The position numbers were made by a program, and so were the translations under genes. A stretch of DNA of 64,000 nt from Liolophura sinensis. Lineage: Eukaryota > Mollusca > Polyplacophora > Chitonida > Chitonidae. The stretch spans positions 2,151,403-2,215,402 of the forward strand of contig NC_088297.1 of the NCBI RefSeq assembly GCF_032854445.1, written 5' to 3'. Numbering within the stretch: the stretch's first letter is position 1; every line of letters starts with the position of its first letter. Below are positions 58,301 through 64,000 of this stretch, one piece after another. The notes beneath the pieces are model-generated. The model ran no database searches, was not told the origin of the DNA, and saw only the letters and a program-made list of their open reading frames with translations.

Positions 58301-59282
58301 AAATGCTTTAAAACATCCGATTCTACTGTAGTCTGTAGTTAAGCAGAGATTGTCAGTGACGTCACATTCATATATTTTGGTTAAATAGTTCTTTTTAAGG
58401 TTCATTCGTCGAATGCACTCATATTAATGATATATGCGTATACATTTTGAATGATGACATCTAGCAGTTTGTGTGTTACGGGGCAGAAACCTCATGTGAC
58501 GTCATTGGTCTCAACATGTTGGAAAATCCGTCATGTAATCAAACGTTTTAAAGGCATTTTACGAGTTGAAAAAAAATGGTAAAAGTAGATTTGGAGGTAT
58601 TTTTCTCTGGACAACGTTTAATGGTCTTTCATCTGGCATGTTATTCACATTGATGATTTCTTTGCCTTTTATTTGCCATTATACGCCAATGAGATCTTAA
58701 ATCCTCAAACAATCCACTCGCCAAAACACACCACGCGCCATGTTATCTTGTGCTTTTCTTCCCCCACCCCCCACCCCCCACCAACACACACACACCCTCT
58801 TTACACCGTCACCCCATTTACACCCCAGTGAAGCAGCACTAAATAAAAGAGCGGTAGAAATCCGTCCTGCAACAAGAAGGCACATTACACGTACAAGCAC
58901 CCTAATGATTCCATCGTCGTCATATGACTGAAAAATTGTTGAGTACGACGTTAAACCCAAGCATGCACACACGCCATTTACACTTCCATCTCCTCACTAA
59001 CTTCTTCCAATGAATGTATGATGGCTAATAATTCTACATACTTACAATTATGTCCCTGGGGCCACTGAGCTCCTCCCACGAGCACAGTCGACAAGTTCAC
59101 AAGAACTTGAGAAAATTCATCGTCATAAAGTTCGAAGGATAGATGGCGAAATAGCCAGAAACAGTCTGTCAAGACTTCTACTGCTCTGTCAGGATCTCCC
59201 TGTATCATGTAAAATTCACCTATCCTCGCAGCTGCACGAGCGTTTTGTAGGATAAACTCATGGGATGGACTTCCTTGCACAA
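44197..59282 (-). CDS. TRANK1: TRANK1-like gene (TPR, ankyrin and SF1 helicase-like protein)
   Basis: Ten exons on the minus strand (59282-59046, 58067-57852, 57339-55965, 55078-53697, 52963-52852, 50834-50628, 50466-50138, 48757-48593, 47218-47017, 46367-44197) join with matching phases throughout. Domain order: TPR-like helices, an ankyrin-like unit, a UvrD/SF1 helicase core with Walker A (GRSGTGKTT), DETQDF, GDTAQAI, NYRSHQGIL, ESKGLEFDDILLYNFF and LYTAITRARVNLWI, then a helical C-terminal half with a CCCH finger. This arrangement is that of vertebrate TRANK1, whose biochemical role is not settled. The start is not seen; more 5' exons probably lie beyond the gap at 61389. The 57339-55965 exon has one frameshift relative to its copy at 60.4-61.4 kb. 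The model is from splice phases and similarity, not from transcripts. Confidence 0.85.
47017..47218 (-). CDS. TRANK1: TRANK1-like exon 9
   Basis: Bounded by GGATAATAG|GAGTACG and GAGTCTG|GTACGT; 202 bp, phase 0 in and 1 out. It encodes EYASKGHRIPQIILENKP and continues to EQGLIPEAVKSLIES. A different frame is also open here but does not splice in phase. It joins to exon 10 as ES-G-DYHYAARVL. Confidence 0.8.
47316..47525 (-). repeat. tRNA-derived SINE, antisense
   Basis: TTTATTTGATTGGTC, GACGGCGGTCATCATAATG and CACAGCGACCGCATTAGTG. Lies in the intron before exon 9. Confidence 0.88.
48147..48372 (+). repeat. Interspersed repeat family C, copy 1
   Basis: TGAATGCTGGGTGTTTAACG, CACATGACGACGAAGGAA and GTAATGTGCCTCCTTGTTGC. 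Other copies lie at 51412 and 58817. Confidence 0.8.
48593..48757 (-). CDS. TRANK1: TRANK1-like exon 8, TPR-like
   Basis: Acceptor TTACTTGCAG|ATGGAAAAG, donor GGTCAAG|GTACGT; 165 bp, phase 0 both ends, 55 residues. EKAGELYKLCDHHYYESWQ then MAVQTLCDINSFDIAIDVV reads as paired helices, as in the TPR-like region after the helicase core of TRANK1. The donor lies in a local CTTGAC repeat, so a site one repeat earlier is possible. Confidence 0.78.
48808..49003 (-). repeat. tRNA-derived SINE, antisense, internal loss
   Basis: TATTTGATAGGTGTTTCACG, then GTACGGCCAGAG and the inverted head CGCTCACGGAGGC. Confidence 0.82.
49581..49770 (+). repeat. tRNA-derived SINE, sense
   Basis: GGGCCTCTAAGGCCTAGTG head, GCTGTGAGTTCCAG and the tail ATTCTTAAATAAATAAAT (part of the 3' end missing). 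It lies tail to tail with the next SINE. Confidence 0.85.
49786..50056 (-). repeat. tRNA-derived SINE, near full-length antisense
   Basis: TTTTATTTATTGATATGATTG through GCGCGCCAACCGACTGAGC and GGGGCCCC at the inverted head. Confidence 0.93.
50138..50466 (-). CDS. TRANK1: TRANK1-like exon 7, post-helicase helical region
   Basis: Acceptor AATATTTTCAG|ATTCTGAACG, donor GGGCGG|GTAATC; 329 bp, phase 1 in and 0 out, 109 residues. It opens with SERETFAQMSSSADWTWRG, and FMERHSYDMAIKCYQKAGD is a TPR-like helix pair that follows the helicase core in TRANK1 proteins. It ends ARLYGKVGR. Confidence 0.85.
50628..50834 (-). CDS. TRANK1: TRANK1-like exon 6, helicase motif VI
   Basis: Acceptor TTTTCAG|AAGCAATAC, donor GCCGAAG|GTATTC; 207 bp, phase 1 at both ends. 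It carries FKRLYTAITRARVNLWIYDE, the SF1/UvrD motif VI (the arginines contact ATP in the family), followed by KSRASVFDYF. The codon split with exon 5 gives Glu. Confidence 0.88.
51224..52156 (+). pseudogene. Tc1-like transposase pseudogene
   Basis: It starts MPRLTSQQR and shifts frame within about 10 codons. The helix-turn-helix part (HITRTFDCSRVTVLDLM) and TGRPSVTTPRE follow, then a family C insertion. The central part with the first catalytic Asp is missing. The last third keeps ANARPHTARAVQNFL, where the usual catalytic Asp of DNARPHTA is Ala, and PWPARSPDMSPIEHL with the final catalytic acid. A stop replaces the Trp after EHL, and the end is RGHTRY. It cannot encode an active enzyme. Confidence 0.9.
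51412..51608 (+). repeat. Interspersed repeat family C, nested in the Tc1 element
   Basis: GAGTGAGTGAGTGCTTGGGG, GTCATACGACGACGAAGGAA and GGACGGATTTCCACCGCTC. It is younger than the transposon it interrupts. Confidence 0.85.
52852..52963 (-). CDS. TRANK1: TRANK1-like exon 5 (short linker exon)
   Basis: 112 bp between AATACCAG|GCTAACG and GATCAAG|GTATCG, phase 0 in and 1 out. It encodes ANDEWRIVTSYLHRL and a Pro/Ala-rich end (GPSTPAPVEIDQ). It fits between KDSD (exon 4) and the Glu split with exon 6, and corresponds to the E-W-(K/R)-I segment found after motif V in TRANK1. Too short for ORF-length filters; found from phase and position. Confidence 0.82.
53090..53435 (-). pseudogene. Tandem copy of the end of TRANK1-like exon 4
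   Basis: The stretch reads ALTSEEAKGLESGDILLFKL then SKDSDMSTVL, a diverged copy of the motif V end of exon 4 and the intron after it. The donor GAC|GTGAGT of the real exon is GAC|ATGAGT here. A ~240-bp unit (marked by GAACCAGTGTCTGTCT) starts twice, near 53125 and 53365. No use expected. Confidence 0.75.
53697..55078 (-). CDS. TRANK1: TRANK1-like exon 4, helicase core
   Basis: Acceptor TTATTTAAG|GTTGCGGC, donor TCTGAC|GTGAGT; 1382 bp, phase 1 in and 0 out, uninterrupted 460 codons. In order: HLQQLFVTKNGILLSEV, PLFVTSRKLLLMLDASLPG, MYVDETQDFTQAELSLL (Walker B/motif II), FLSGDTAQAIMQGISFRF (motif III), LTDNYRSHQGILSLASSIV (motif IV region), EFGAHQAIVV, and ESKGLEFDDILLYNFF (motif V). These are SF1/UvrD signatures in the form used by TRANK1. 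The frame reads on past the donor into the intron as a 3' extension that is probably not coding. Confidence 0.92.
55233..56988 (-). repeat. Left copy of tandem segmental duplication
   Basis: The sequence from TTCAGTGCAGTTACCCTG onward is repeated at 59641-61388 at high identity in the same orientation. It includes TRANK1-like exon 3 and most of the intron after it. Homology ends abruptly at 55233 and, on the other copy, at the gap. Confidence 0.93.
55965..57339 (-). CDS. TRANK1: TRANK1-like exon 3, ankyrin unit and Walker A (frameshifted)
   Basis: Acceptor ATGTCCTCAG|GTTACTTTG, donor GCTTCAG|GTATGA, phase 1 at both ends. The first part reads YFELFEKLLELFVQGG and ADKHGNTLLDVIGKYG (ankyrin-like), later IRVWDIVLDHDKL. 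The second part, in another frame, reads NPDDNEYNVLKFYDFSSDV and LLLAGRSGTGKTTCCLYRL (P-loop). The switch lies near 56360-56390; the exon is one base too long for its flanking phases. The copy at 60.4-61.4 kb has one base less there, which would join the frames, but carries other indels. Real pseudogenisation or read-polishing errors are both possible. Confidence 0.82.
57635..57805. repeat. Two-unit tandem repeat, about 88 bp
   Basis: CATTGGCCAACCATCACAC and CTCTGTGCTGAA(A/G)CC each occur twice with small changes. Intronic. Confidence 0.8.
57852..58067 (-). CDS. TRANK1: TRANK1-like exon 2, TPR-like
   Basis: Acceptor TCTTACCAG|ATTACAATG, donor TGTACAG|GTAAAC; 216 bp, phase 1 at both ends. GRLHLALHLFQTAYIILSK and EETCSVLSQLTILYQQGAW are amphipathic helices of TPR type. 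It joins to exon 3 through Gly. Confidence 0.82.
58817..58970 (-). repeat. Interspersed repeat family C, copy 3
   Basis: GAGCGGTAGAAATCCGTCC, TACGACGTTAAACCC and CATCGTCGTCATATGAC, reverse orientation to the other two copies. Confidence 0.82.
59046..59282 (-). CDS. TRANK1: TRANK1-like exon 1 of this set, TPR-like
   Basis: Acceptor TTAATTTCAG|TTGTGCAAG, donor CATAATT|GTAAGT; 237 bp, phase 1 at both ends. RAAARIGEFYMIQGDPDRAVEVL is a good TPR match. It follows an acceptor, so further 5' coding exons are required; none could be identified before the duplicated copy at 60373. Confidence 0.8.
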
Positions 59283-59640
59283 CTGAAATTAAATTTCAGC
59301 TTCAAGTTAATGGTGGCGGAAACGTCAAAATGAAGTAAAATTTATTCAAAAGATGTATTTTTCCAGTTTACGTTCTGTTGAAATTGGAGCAACAGCGGGT
59401 CGATGTCGAATTGCTATGTCTCTCAATCGCCCGGGCACCTGACGTGATATGTACGTCAGTGCTTTGTCCAAGGCCGGTGGTTTACCTTAGCCACTCAGGT
59501 TTTCACCACCGCTATCGTATAAGTGGACAGTTCTTGAGTATACCATTAAAGCTCACTCAAATTCAAGTAAAAAACAATGATGGAAAATTTGATCCAACTT
59601 TATAGAGAATTTCTGGAGAATTATCAGTTTCCTGTTTGAT

Positions 59641-61388
59641 TTCAGTGCAGTTACCCTGTTTAATGCGATCTTTTGACGTTAGCTTCTTTGTTTAGTAATT
59701 ACCCGGACAATGGCTAGCCACGCTAACGGTGTGCACATCATGCGATTTATAGTACCAATAAAGACGCACATATTTTGCACGATATAATAAAAACATAAAA
59801 TGTATGATGAGACATGGGATATCAAGATGTGTCACCGGACTGGTTAAACATCACTTCCCTCGAGCGGACAATTCCTGACTTCCCGCAAACCTTCTTCAGC
59901 ATACATTATCTGCATAATACAGCGTTTATACTTATTGGTATCGTTCCATGACTGTACTGGCTTAGTTACACTCTTCTAAAAATAAGGTCGTTAGGTTACG
60001 CCGTCATCTGTTTTACTCTCCCACGCTTCAGTCAAATGTAACAACCTAAGCGTCAAATCTGACGCCCGCAACCCACACGTGAACTATAAATGGTATTCCA
60101 AAGGAACAATGCGCAAATAGTTAATCCACTAGGTAACGTGTCGGGAAGAATAGTTTTCCAGGATGCAATCGGTCGAAATTCAAGGCACGGCATTTAATTC
60201 AAATTTTAAAAATTCAGTAAATAATTCCCCGGTCAAATGCAAATAAATATTTCTCTGTCGGGTTTGGAATTCAAGTGTACATAAGAGCATCACGTTGATG
60301 TAATAAACAGCATTGAGTACAGAGCCAAAATAATTACCCGGTATTCAAAAATGGGAGGAAAATTTGTCATACCTGAAGCTTCCGCTGGATTCCCCCGCGG
60401 GATAAGGGGTTCTTCGCAAAGTGCCTGGCTCCAGTATGCTTTGTAGCTATGCCAAAGACGGTACAAACAACATGTTGTTTTCCCTGTCCCGCTGCGTCCT
60501 GCCAAGAGAAGGGCTGATTCCGGACGGACACTGATAATATTTTGTTCAACAGCTGTTATTTTAAACGGAAAGTCAATGTTTTCATTCGTTTGCTGTAGGA
60601 TTCGACGGACAACATCTGATGAGAAGTCGTAGAATTTCAGTACATTGTACTCGTTGTCGTCCGGATTGGCTGCAGGTGAAAGGACCACTTCTGCGCATTC
60701 TTCCTCTGGCGCTTCCCGTGAACGTTTGCGGAAGACGATAACTAGTATTGTCTCTCTTAGACGGTCGCGACGTTGGTACGCTCACAAGTTTCGGCGAGCG
60801 GAGGTACGTTTGTCCCTTTCTATGGGGACTTTTCCACTCGCCGGATCCGATGGGAGAGCTTGTCGTGATCCAGGACAATATCCCACACTCGAATAATCTC
60901 TAAATAATAGGGCTTTTGCTCGTGTGAAAGCCTGGGCGAAAAGAAATTGCCAACTCCCAAAGAATGCGGGCGTCTTTGGATATCTTAGCCTCGAAAAGTT
61001 TGAGATCTGCAGATACATTCTGAACGCGTTTAGATAAGGAGTCAGTCCATTCACCTTCACCCAAGCGCTGAATTGCATCAATAGCTTTCTTTTTCAACCC
61101 ATAGGGCCATTTTCTGTCTTGAAAAGTTCTCCAAACGTCAGCATTGCATTCCACTTCCCATGCCAAGTGATCAAATACTCTGGTGTCAAGTTCAAAATCT
61201 GTCTCCAAGTTTAGTGGTTTATTCGTTTCGTTGTCGACCATTTCTGCATTGCCTTTTTCAATTTTGTGGGCAGGAAGCGAAACAATGCTATTCCCTGAAT
61301 TTGCCTTGTAATCCAAATATGATCTTTTCTTCTCTCCTGCTAGTGGTTCATCTTCTTTTGTCCAATCTTCACTTTCTCTGTTAATAAA
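59641..61388 (-). repeat. Right copy of tandem segmental duplication (cut by gap)
   Basis: Near-identical to 55233-56988; differences are scattered substitutions and one-base indels. It ends at the N run, so its full length is unknown. Confidence 0.93.
60373..61388 (-). pseudogene. Second copy of TRANK1-like exon 3 (partial, frameshifted)
   Basis: Donor GCTTCAG|GTATGA is kept. It carries the same Walker A segment (GRSGTGKTTCCLYRL) and IDAIQRLGEGEWTDSLSKR. Relative to the left copy it lacks an A near 60943, has an extra G near 60826, lacks a base near 60792 and has an extra C near 60710. The 5' part is lost in the gap. It may be a dead duplicate, a real second exon of an expanded gene, or a mis-assembled second haplotype. 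Confidence 0.8.
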
Positions 61389-61588
61389 NNNNNNNNNNNN
61401 NNNNNNNNNNNNNNNNNNNNNNNNNNNNNNNNNNNNNNNNNNNNNNNNNNNNNNNNNNNNNNNNNNNNNNNNNNNNNNNNNNNNNNNNNNNNNNNNNNNN
61501 NNNNNNNNNNNNNNNNNNNNNNNNNNNNNNNNNNNNNNNNNNNNNNNNNNNNNNNNNNNNNNNNNNNNNNNNNNNNNNNNNNNNNNNN
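61389..61588. other. Assembly gap (200 N)
   Basis: Exactly 200 Ns, a conventional placeholder; true length unknown. It truncates the duplicated TRANK1-like exon. Confidence 0.99.
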
Positions 61589-61600
61589 GTTATCCTCGAT

Positions 61601-61795
61601 AGGGCTGTCTGGTGCCGGGGATGGATACGTCTCTGTGTCGTTGAGTTCTAGCCTTGTCCTCTGCGGTGTGTTGGACAGGAGTTGTTATCCCCAGTACGAC
61701 GGGCTAGTGCCGGGGATGGACACGTCTGAGTGTCGGTGGATTCTAGCCTTGTCTGCCTGCACTTGAGGAGAGTTCCTGCCCTCGGTATGTCGGGC
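61601..61795. repeat. Tandem repeat, about 99-bp unit (2 copies)
   Basis: GTGCCGGGGATGGA(T/C)ACGTCT and GATTCTAGCCTTGTC-type words occur twice; GGGCTGT starts a third partial unit. GC-rich compared with its surroundings; directly beside the gap. Confidence 0.75.
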
Positions 61796-63195
61796 TGTTA
61801 AGCGTGGGACCATGCAAGGTCTGGGAAGAACAAAGAGACGTAACAAACAGCTGGTCGCAGACTAAAGTGCTCGGTTTTTCCAAAGTACATTAAACGTTTG
61901 GCCAGACTTAAACTCTAGTATTGATCTTGGCCTAGTACACAATCAGCGGCACTTTAGTTCAGACTAAATTTAGTACCGGTCTTAACTGCTAATACACTTT
62001 TAAGCAACTGAGCCAAATTGGCAAAGTGGAGCAGGTGACTGACTGACGTTAAATTGGGTCTCATTTAAAGGCTTTCAACGCTCTTTGTGGTCCAAAGTTT
62101 ATAATCTTGGTAGTAAAAGACCTGAGTGCAAAGTCTCAGAAGTTAATTGAGGTATATTCGTGGAAATGCTTTACACTAAAAAGTAATAGGTTTAGTTGGT
62201 GTAAGGTTAGAATAGGCTAACTCTCGTCTTAAAACGTTAAAAAATATTCTTCTGATGATAAGAAAGTTTTCTTTTCACTTTATACGAACATATATAATTT
62301 TGGTTAGGCTAAATTCTCTTTCCTTCACCCCATGACTATTTTTTCCTTTTTTTTTTTACAAAATACGATAACATAACACTAGAGCGTTGTAACCGTATGG
62401 TTCTCCCTATTACGTCCACCGTAAAGAAAGTGGACATCTTCCATGTACAGTGGTCAATGTACATTTCTTTCTCAATCGGACTAAATCATCTTAAAGTGAG
62501 AATTCCATGAATAGCACTTCTAGGCTATTTGATGCCATTTAGGGTGAAGTTCAGACCTATCGGGAAGTAGCCCATTTCTGACACTCTAAACATTCATAAG
62601 TCATAATCACATCAGTAGTAAGCTCGCATGGTTTGGGCAGAAGTATGTTGAAAGCCTTGGCTTTTTCTTGGTATATGGGCTTTGTGCAAGACCTCATGGG
62701 CGCAAATGGGCGATGGGTAGCAATAGTTGGTAATACATATCCAAGAATCAAATTAATAACAAAATCAAGGTGTTCAAAAAATCTTTGTTTTAAATATTAA
62801 ACCTGACTAATTTGTCAATGACATCTAACTGAACTGGAGTAAAACTTTGTATTTATCTATTTTCATATCACCTTTTCCTTTTTATACTGATCTACAGACT
62901 CACATCACATACGTACTTATTACTTCTATTACGTCATTAGATGTTTTAAACATCTAAAAAGTTTTTGTGAGGTGAGGGGCCTAACCACTGATTTTACGGT
63001 CAGTATTTCCCAGCACAGAATCCACACATTCGCATACATTTAACTACATGCATATTCAACAGTCTAAAAAAATTTTAAGTACAACTGTTTTCATGCACAC
63101 CTCTAGCTTGTCCAATTGAAGAAAGTTGTCATATTTTGTAACTTTCCTTTAAAGATGATACAAATAACCTTATGTTTAAACAGTACTGTGTTCAG
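61796..63195. other. Non-coding region upstream of the Ig exon
   Basis: AT-rich. Short inverted words CAGACTAAAGTGC and GCACTTTAGTTCAG (61858-61972) may mark a small decayed element. No exon recognised. Confidence 0.5.
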
Positions 63196-63504
63196 TTACC
63201 GTGGACATGGCGTTAGCTCAGAGTGTCGTGGTGGGATCCGAGGGAGGGGCGGTGGTCCTGCCCTGTATTGGCAGTATACAGACGGATCTGCGGTGGCGTA
63301 TTAGTAATATGCTCCTCCTAACCAGAATCGATGGTCAAGTCCTCAAAGAAAACACCCCCTGGAAGGATGTAATTAGCCTTGTGGGGAGCCGTAATAACCT
63401 GAGCATCAGCTCCCTCAGTCGTCAGAGAGATGACGGCAGGACGTTCACGTGTGACGGTATAGGACCTGGAGTAGATCGGCAGGACACAACTGTCAGGGTG
63501 TTGG
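63196..63504 (+). CDS. Immunoglobulin V-like domain exon (partial gene)
   Basis: Acceptor ACTGTGTTCAG ends at 63195; donor GTGTTGG|GTAAGT follows 63504. 309 bp, phase 1 at both ends, the usual layout of an exon for one Ig domain. SVVVGSEGGAVVLPCIG has the first Cys, LRWRI the core Trp, NNLSISSLSRQRDDGRTFTCDG the DxGxFxC signature with the second Cys, and DTTVRVLG the G strand. No transmembrane or signal segment is seen, so this is one internal exon of a secreted or membrane Ig-superfamily protein running off the right edge. Ligand and role unknown. Confidence 0.8.
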
Positions 63505-63732
63505 GTAAGTACCTGTACATGTAGAACAACAGACAACTGGCAGGGTGTTAGGTAAGTACCTGTACATGTAGAACAAAGGACAACTGTCAGGGTGTTAGGT
63601 AAGTACCTGTACATGTAGAACAGAAGACAACTGTCAGGGTGTTAGGTAAGGACCTGTACATGTAGAACAGAACTCAACTGCCAGGGTGTTAGGTAAGTAC
63701 CTGTACATGTAGAACAGGAAACAACGGTCAAG
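63498..63732 (+). repeat. 47-bp minisatellite copying the Ig exon splice donor
   Basis: Five units starting at 63498, 63545, 63592, 63639 and 63686, each with GTGTT(A/G)GGTAAG (one unit has GGTAAGGAC) and CTGTACATGTAGAAC. The first unit spans the exon-intron junction, so five donor-like sites lie in a row. Each unit also contains an in-frame TAG. Confidence 0.92.
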
Positions 63733-63775
63733 CACATGTGGTCCAATATATGTGTCAGTGTTACACGTGATTTAC

Positions 63776-63925
63776 TGATTTATTCTTTGATTGGTGTAAT
63801 ACGCCGTACTCAAGGATATTTCACTTATTCGACGGCGGCTAGCATTATGGTGGGAAGAACCAGGCAGAGCCCGGAGGAAACCCTCAACTACACGCGGGTT
63901 GCTGCAAGACCTTCCCACGTATGCC
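63776..63925 (-). repeat. tRNA-derived SINE, antisense
   Basis: TGATTGGTGTAATACGCCG, GACGGCGGCTAGCATTATG and CCTTCCCACGTATG; head not present. Confidence 0.88.
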
Positions 63926-64000
63926 CTACACGTGATTGAATATGGGTATACAATTTTTGTAGCCAACAGATTTGTATCGTTCACACCGCGTATGAAAGGC

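Noticed and set aside
62557-62751. 64-residue minus-strand frame with a Cys pair (YECLECQKW)
   Set aside because: Too short, no second zinc half, no clear splice sites; not supported as an exon.

Overview
The window is eukaryotic genomic DNA: long AT-rich introns, GT-AG splice sites, tRNA-derived SINEs, MITE-like elements, minisatellites and one assembly gap. The organism is most likely a lophotrochozoan animal, probably a mollusc or brachiopod. That rests on the interspersed repeat style (the SINE whose tail reads GTTTTACGCCGTACTCAA on the minus strand) and on the gene content; it is an inference, not a species identification.

Region 1, about 0.9-38.3 kb, plus strand. Twelve copies of terminal-type exons lie in tandem, 1.7-7.5 kb apart. 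Each starts at a splice acceptor in phase 1 and runs to its own stop codon, with no downstream donor needed. Nine (900, 4245, 7550, 10147, 13228, 15273, 17983, 20880 and 24688) encode one conserved domain of about 110 residues. It resembles the N-terminal core-binding (SAM-like) domain of Crypton-type tyrosine recombinases. The third copy is broken by two indels. Three more (28919, 30614, 38143) encode a pair of C2H2 zinc fingers. The simplest reading is one gene whose common 5' exons lie left of the window and which swaps its last exon, in the manner of Drosophila lola and mod(mdg4). The common exons are not visible, so the N-terminal half is unknown.

Region 2, about 31-44 kb. This is a repeat-rich stretch between convergent genes: two fold-back elements, a MITE-like element holding about ten ~100-bp tandem units, several minisatellites (one of 30 bp, open on both strands) and a strong GC-rich hairpin at 41.6 kb.

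Region 3, about 44.2-61.4 kb, minus strand. This is a TRANK1-like gene (TPR and ankyrin repeat-containing protein 1, with an SF1/UvrD-like helicase core). Ten exons have splice phases that agree at every junction, including a 112-bp exon at 52963-52852 found by hand from phase and similarity. The exon carrying the Walker A motif has a frameshift and is present a second time, in tandem, against a 200-N gap. The two copies carry different indels, so duplication, pseudogenisation and assembly error are all possible. A decayed Tc1/mariner element and SINEs sit in the introns.

Region 4, 61.6-64 kb. After the gap there is a short tandem repeat, then one plus-strand immunoglobulin V-like exon (63196-63504, phase 1-1). 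Its splice donor is copied five times in a 47-bp minisatellite. The window ends in another SINE.
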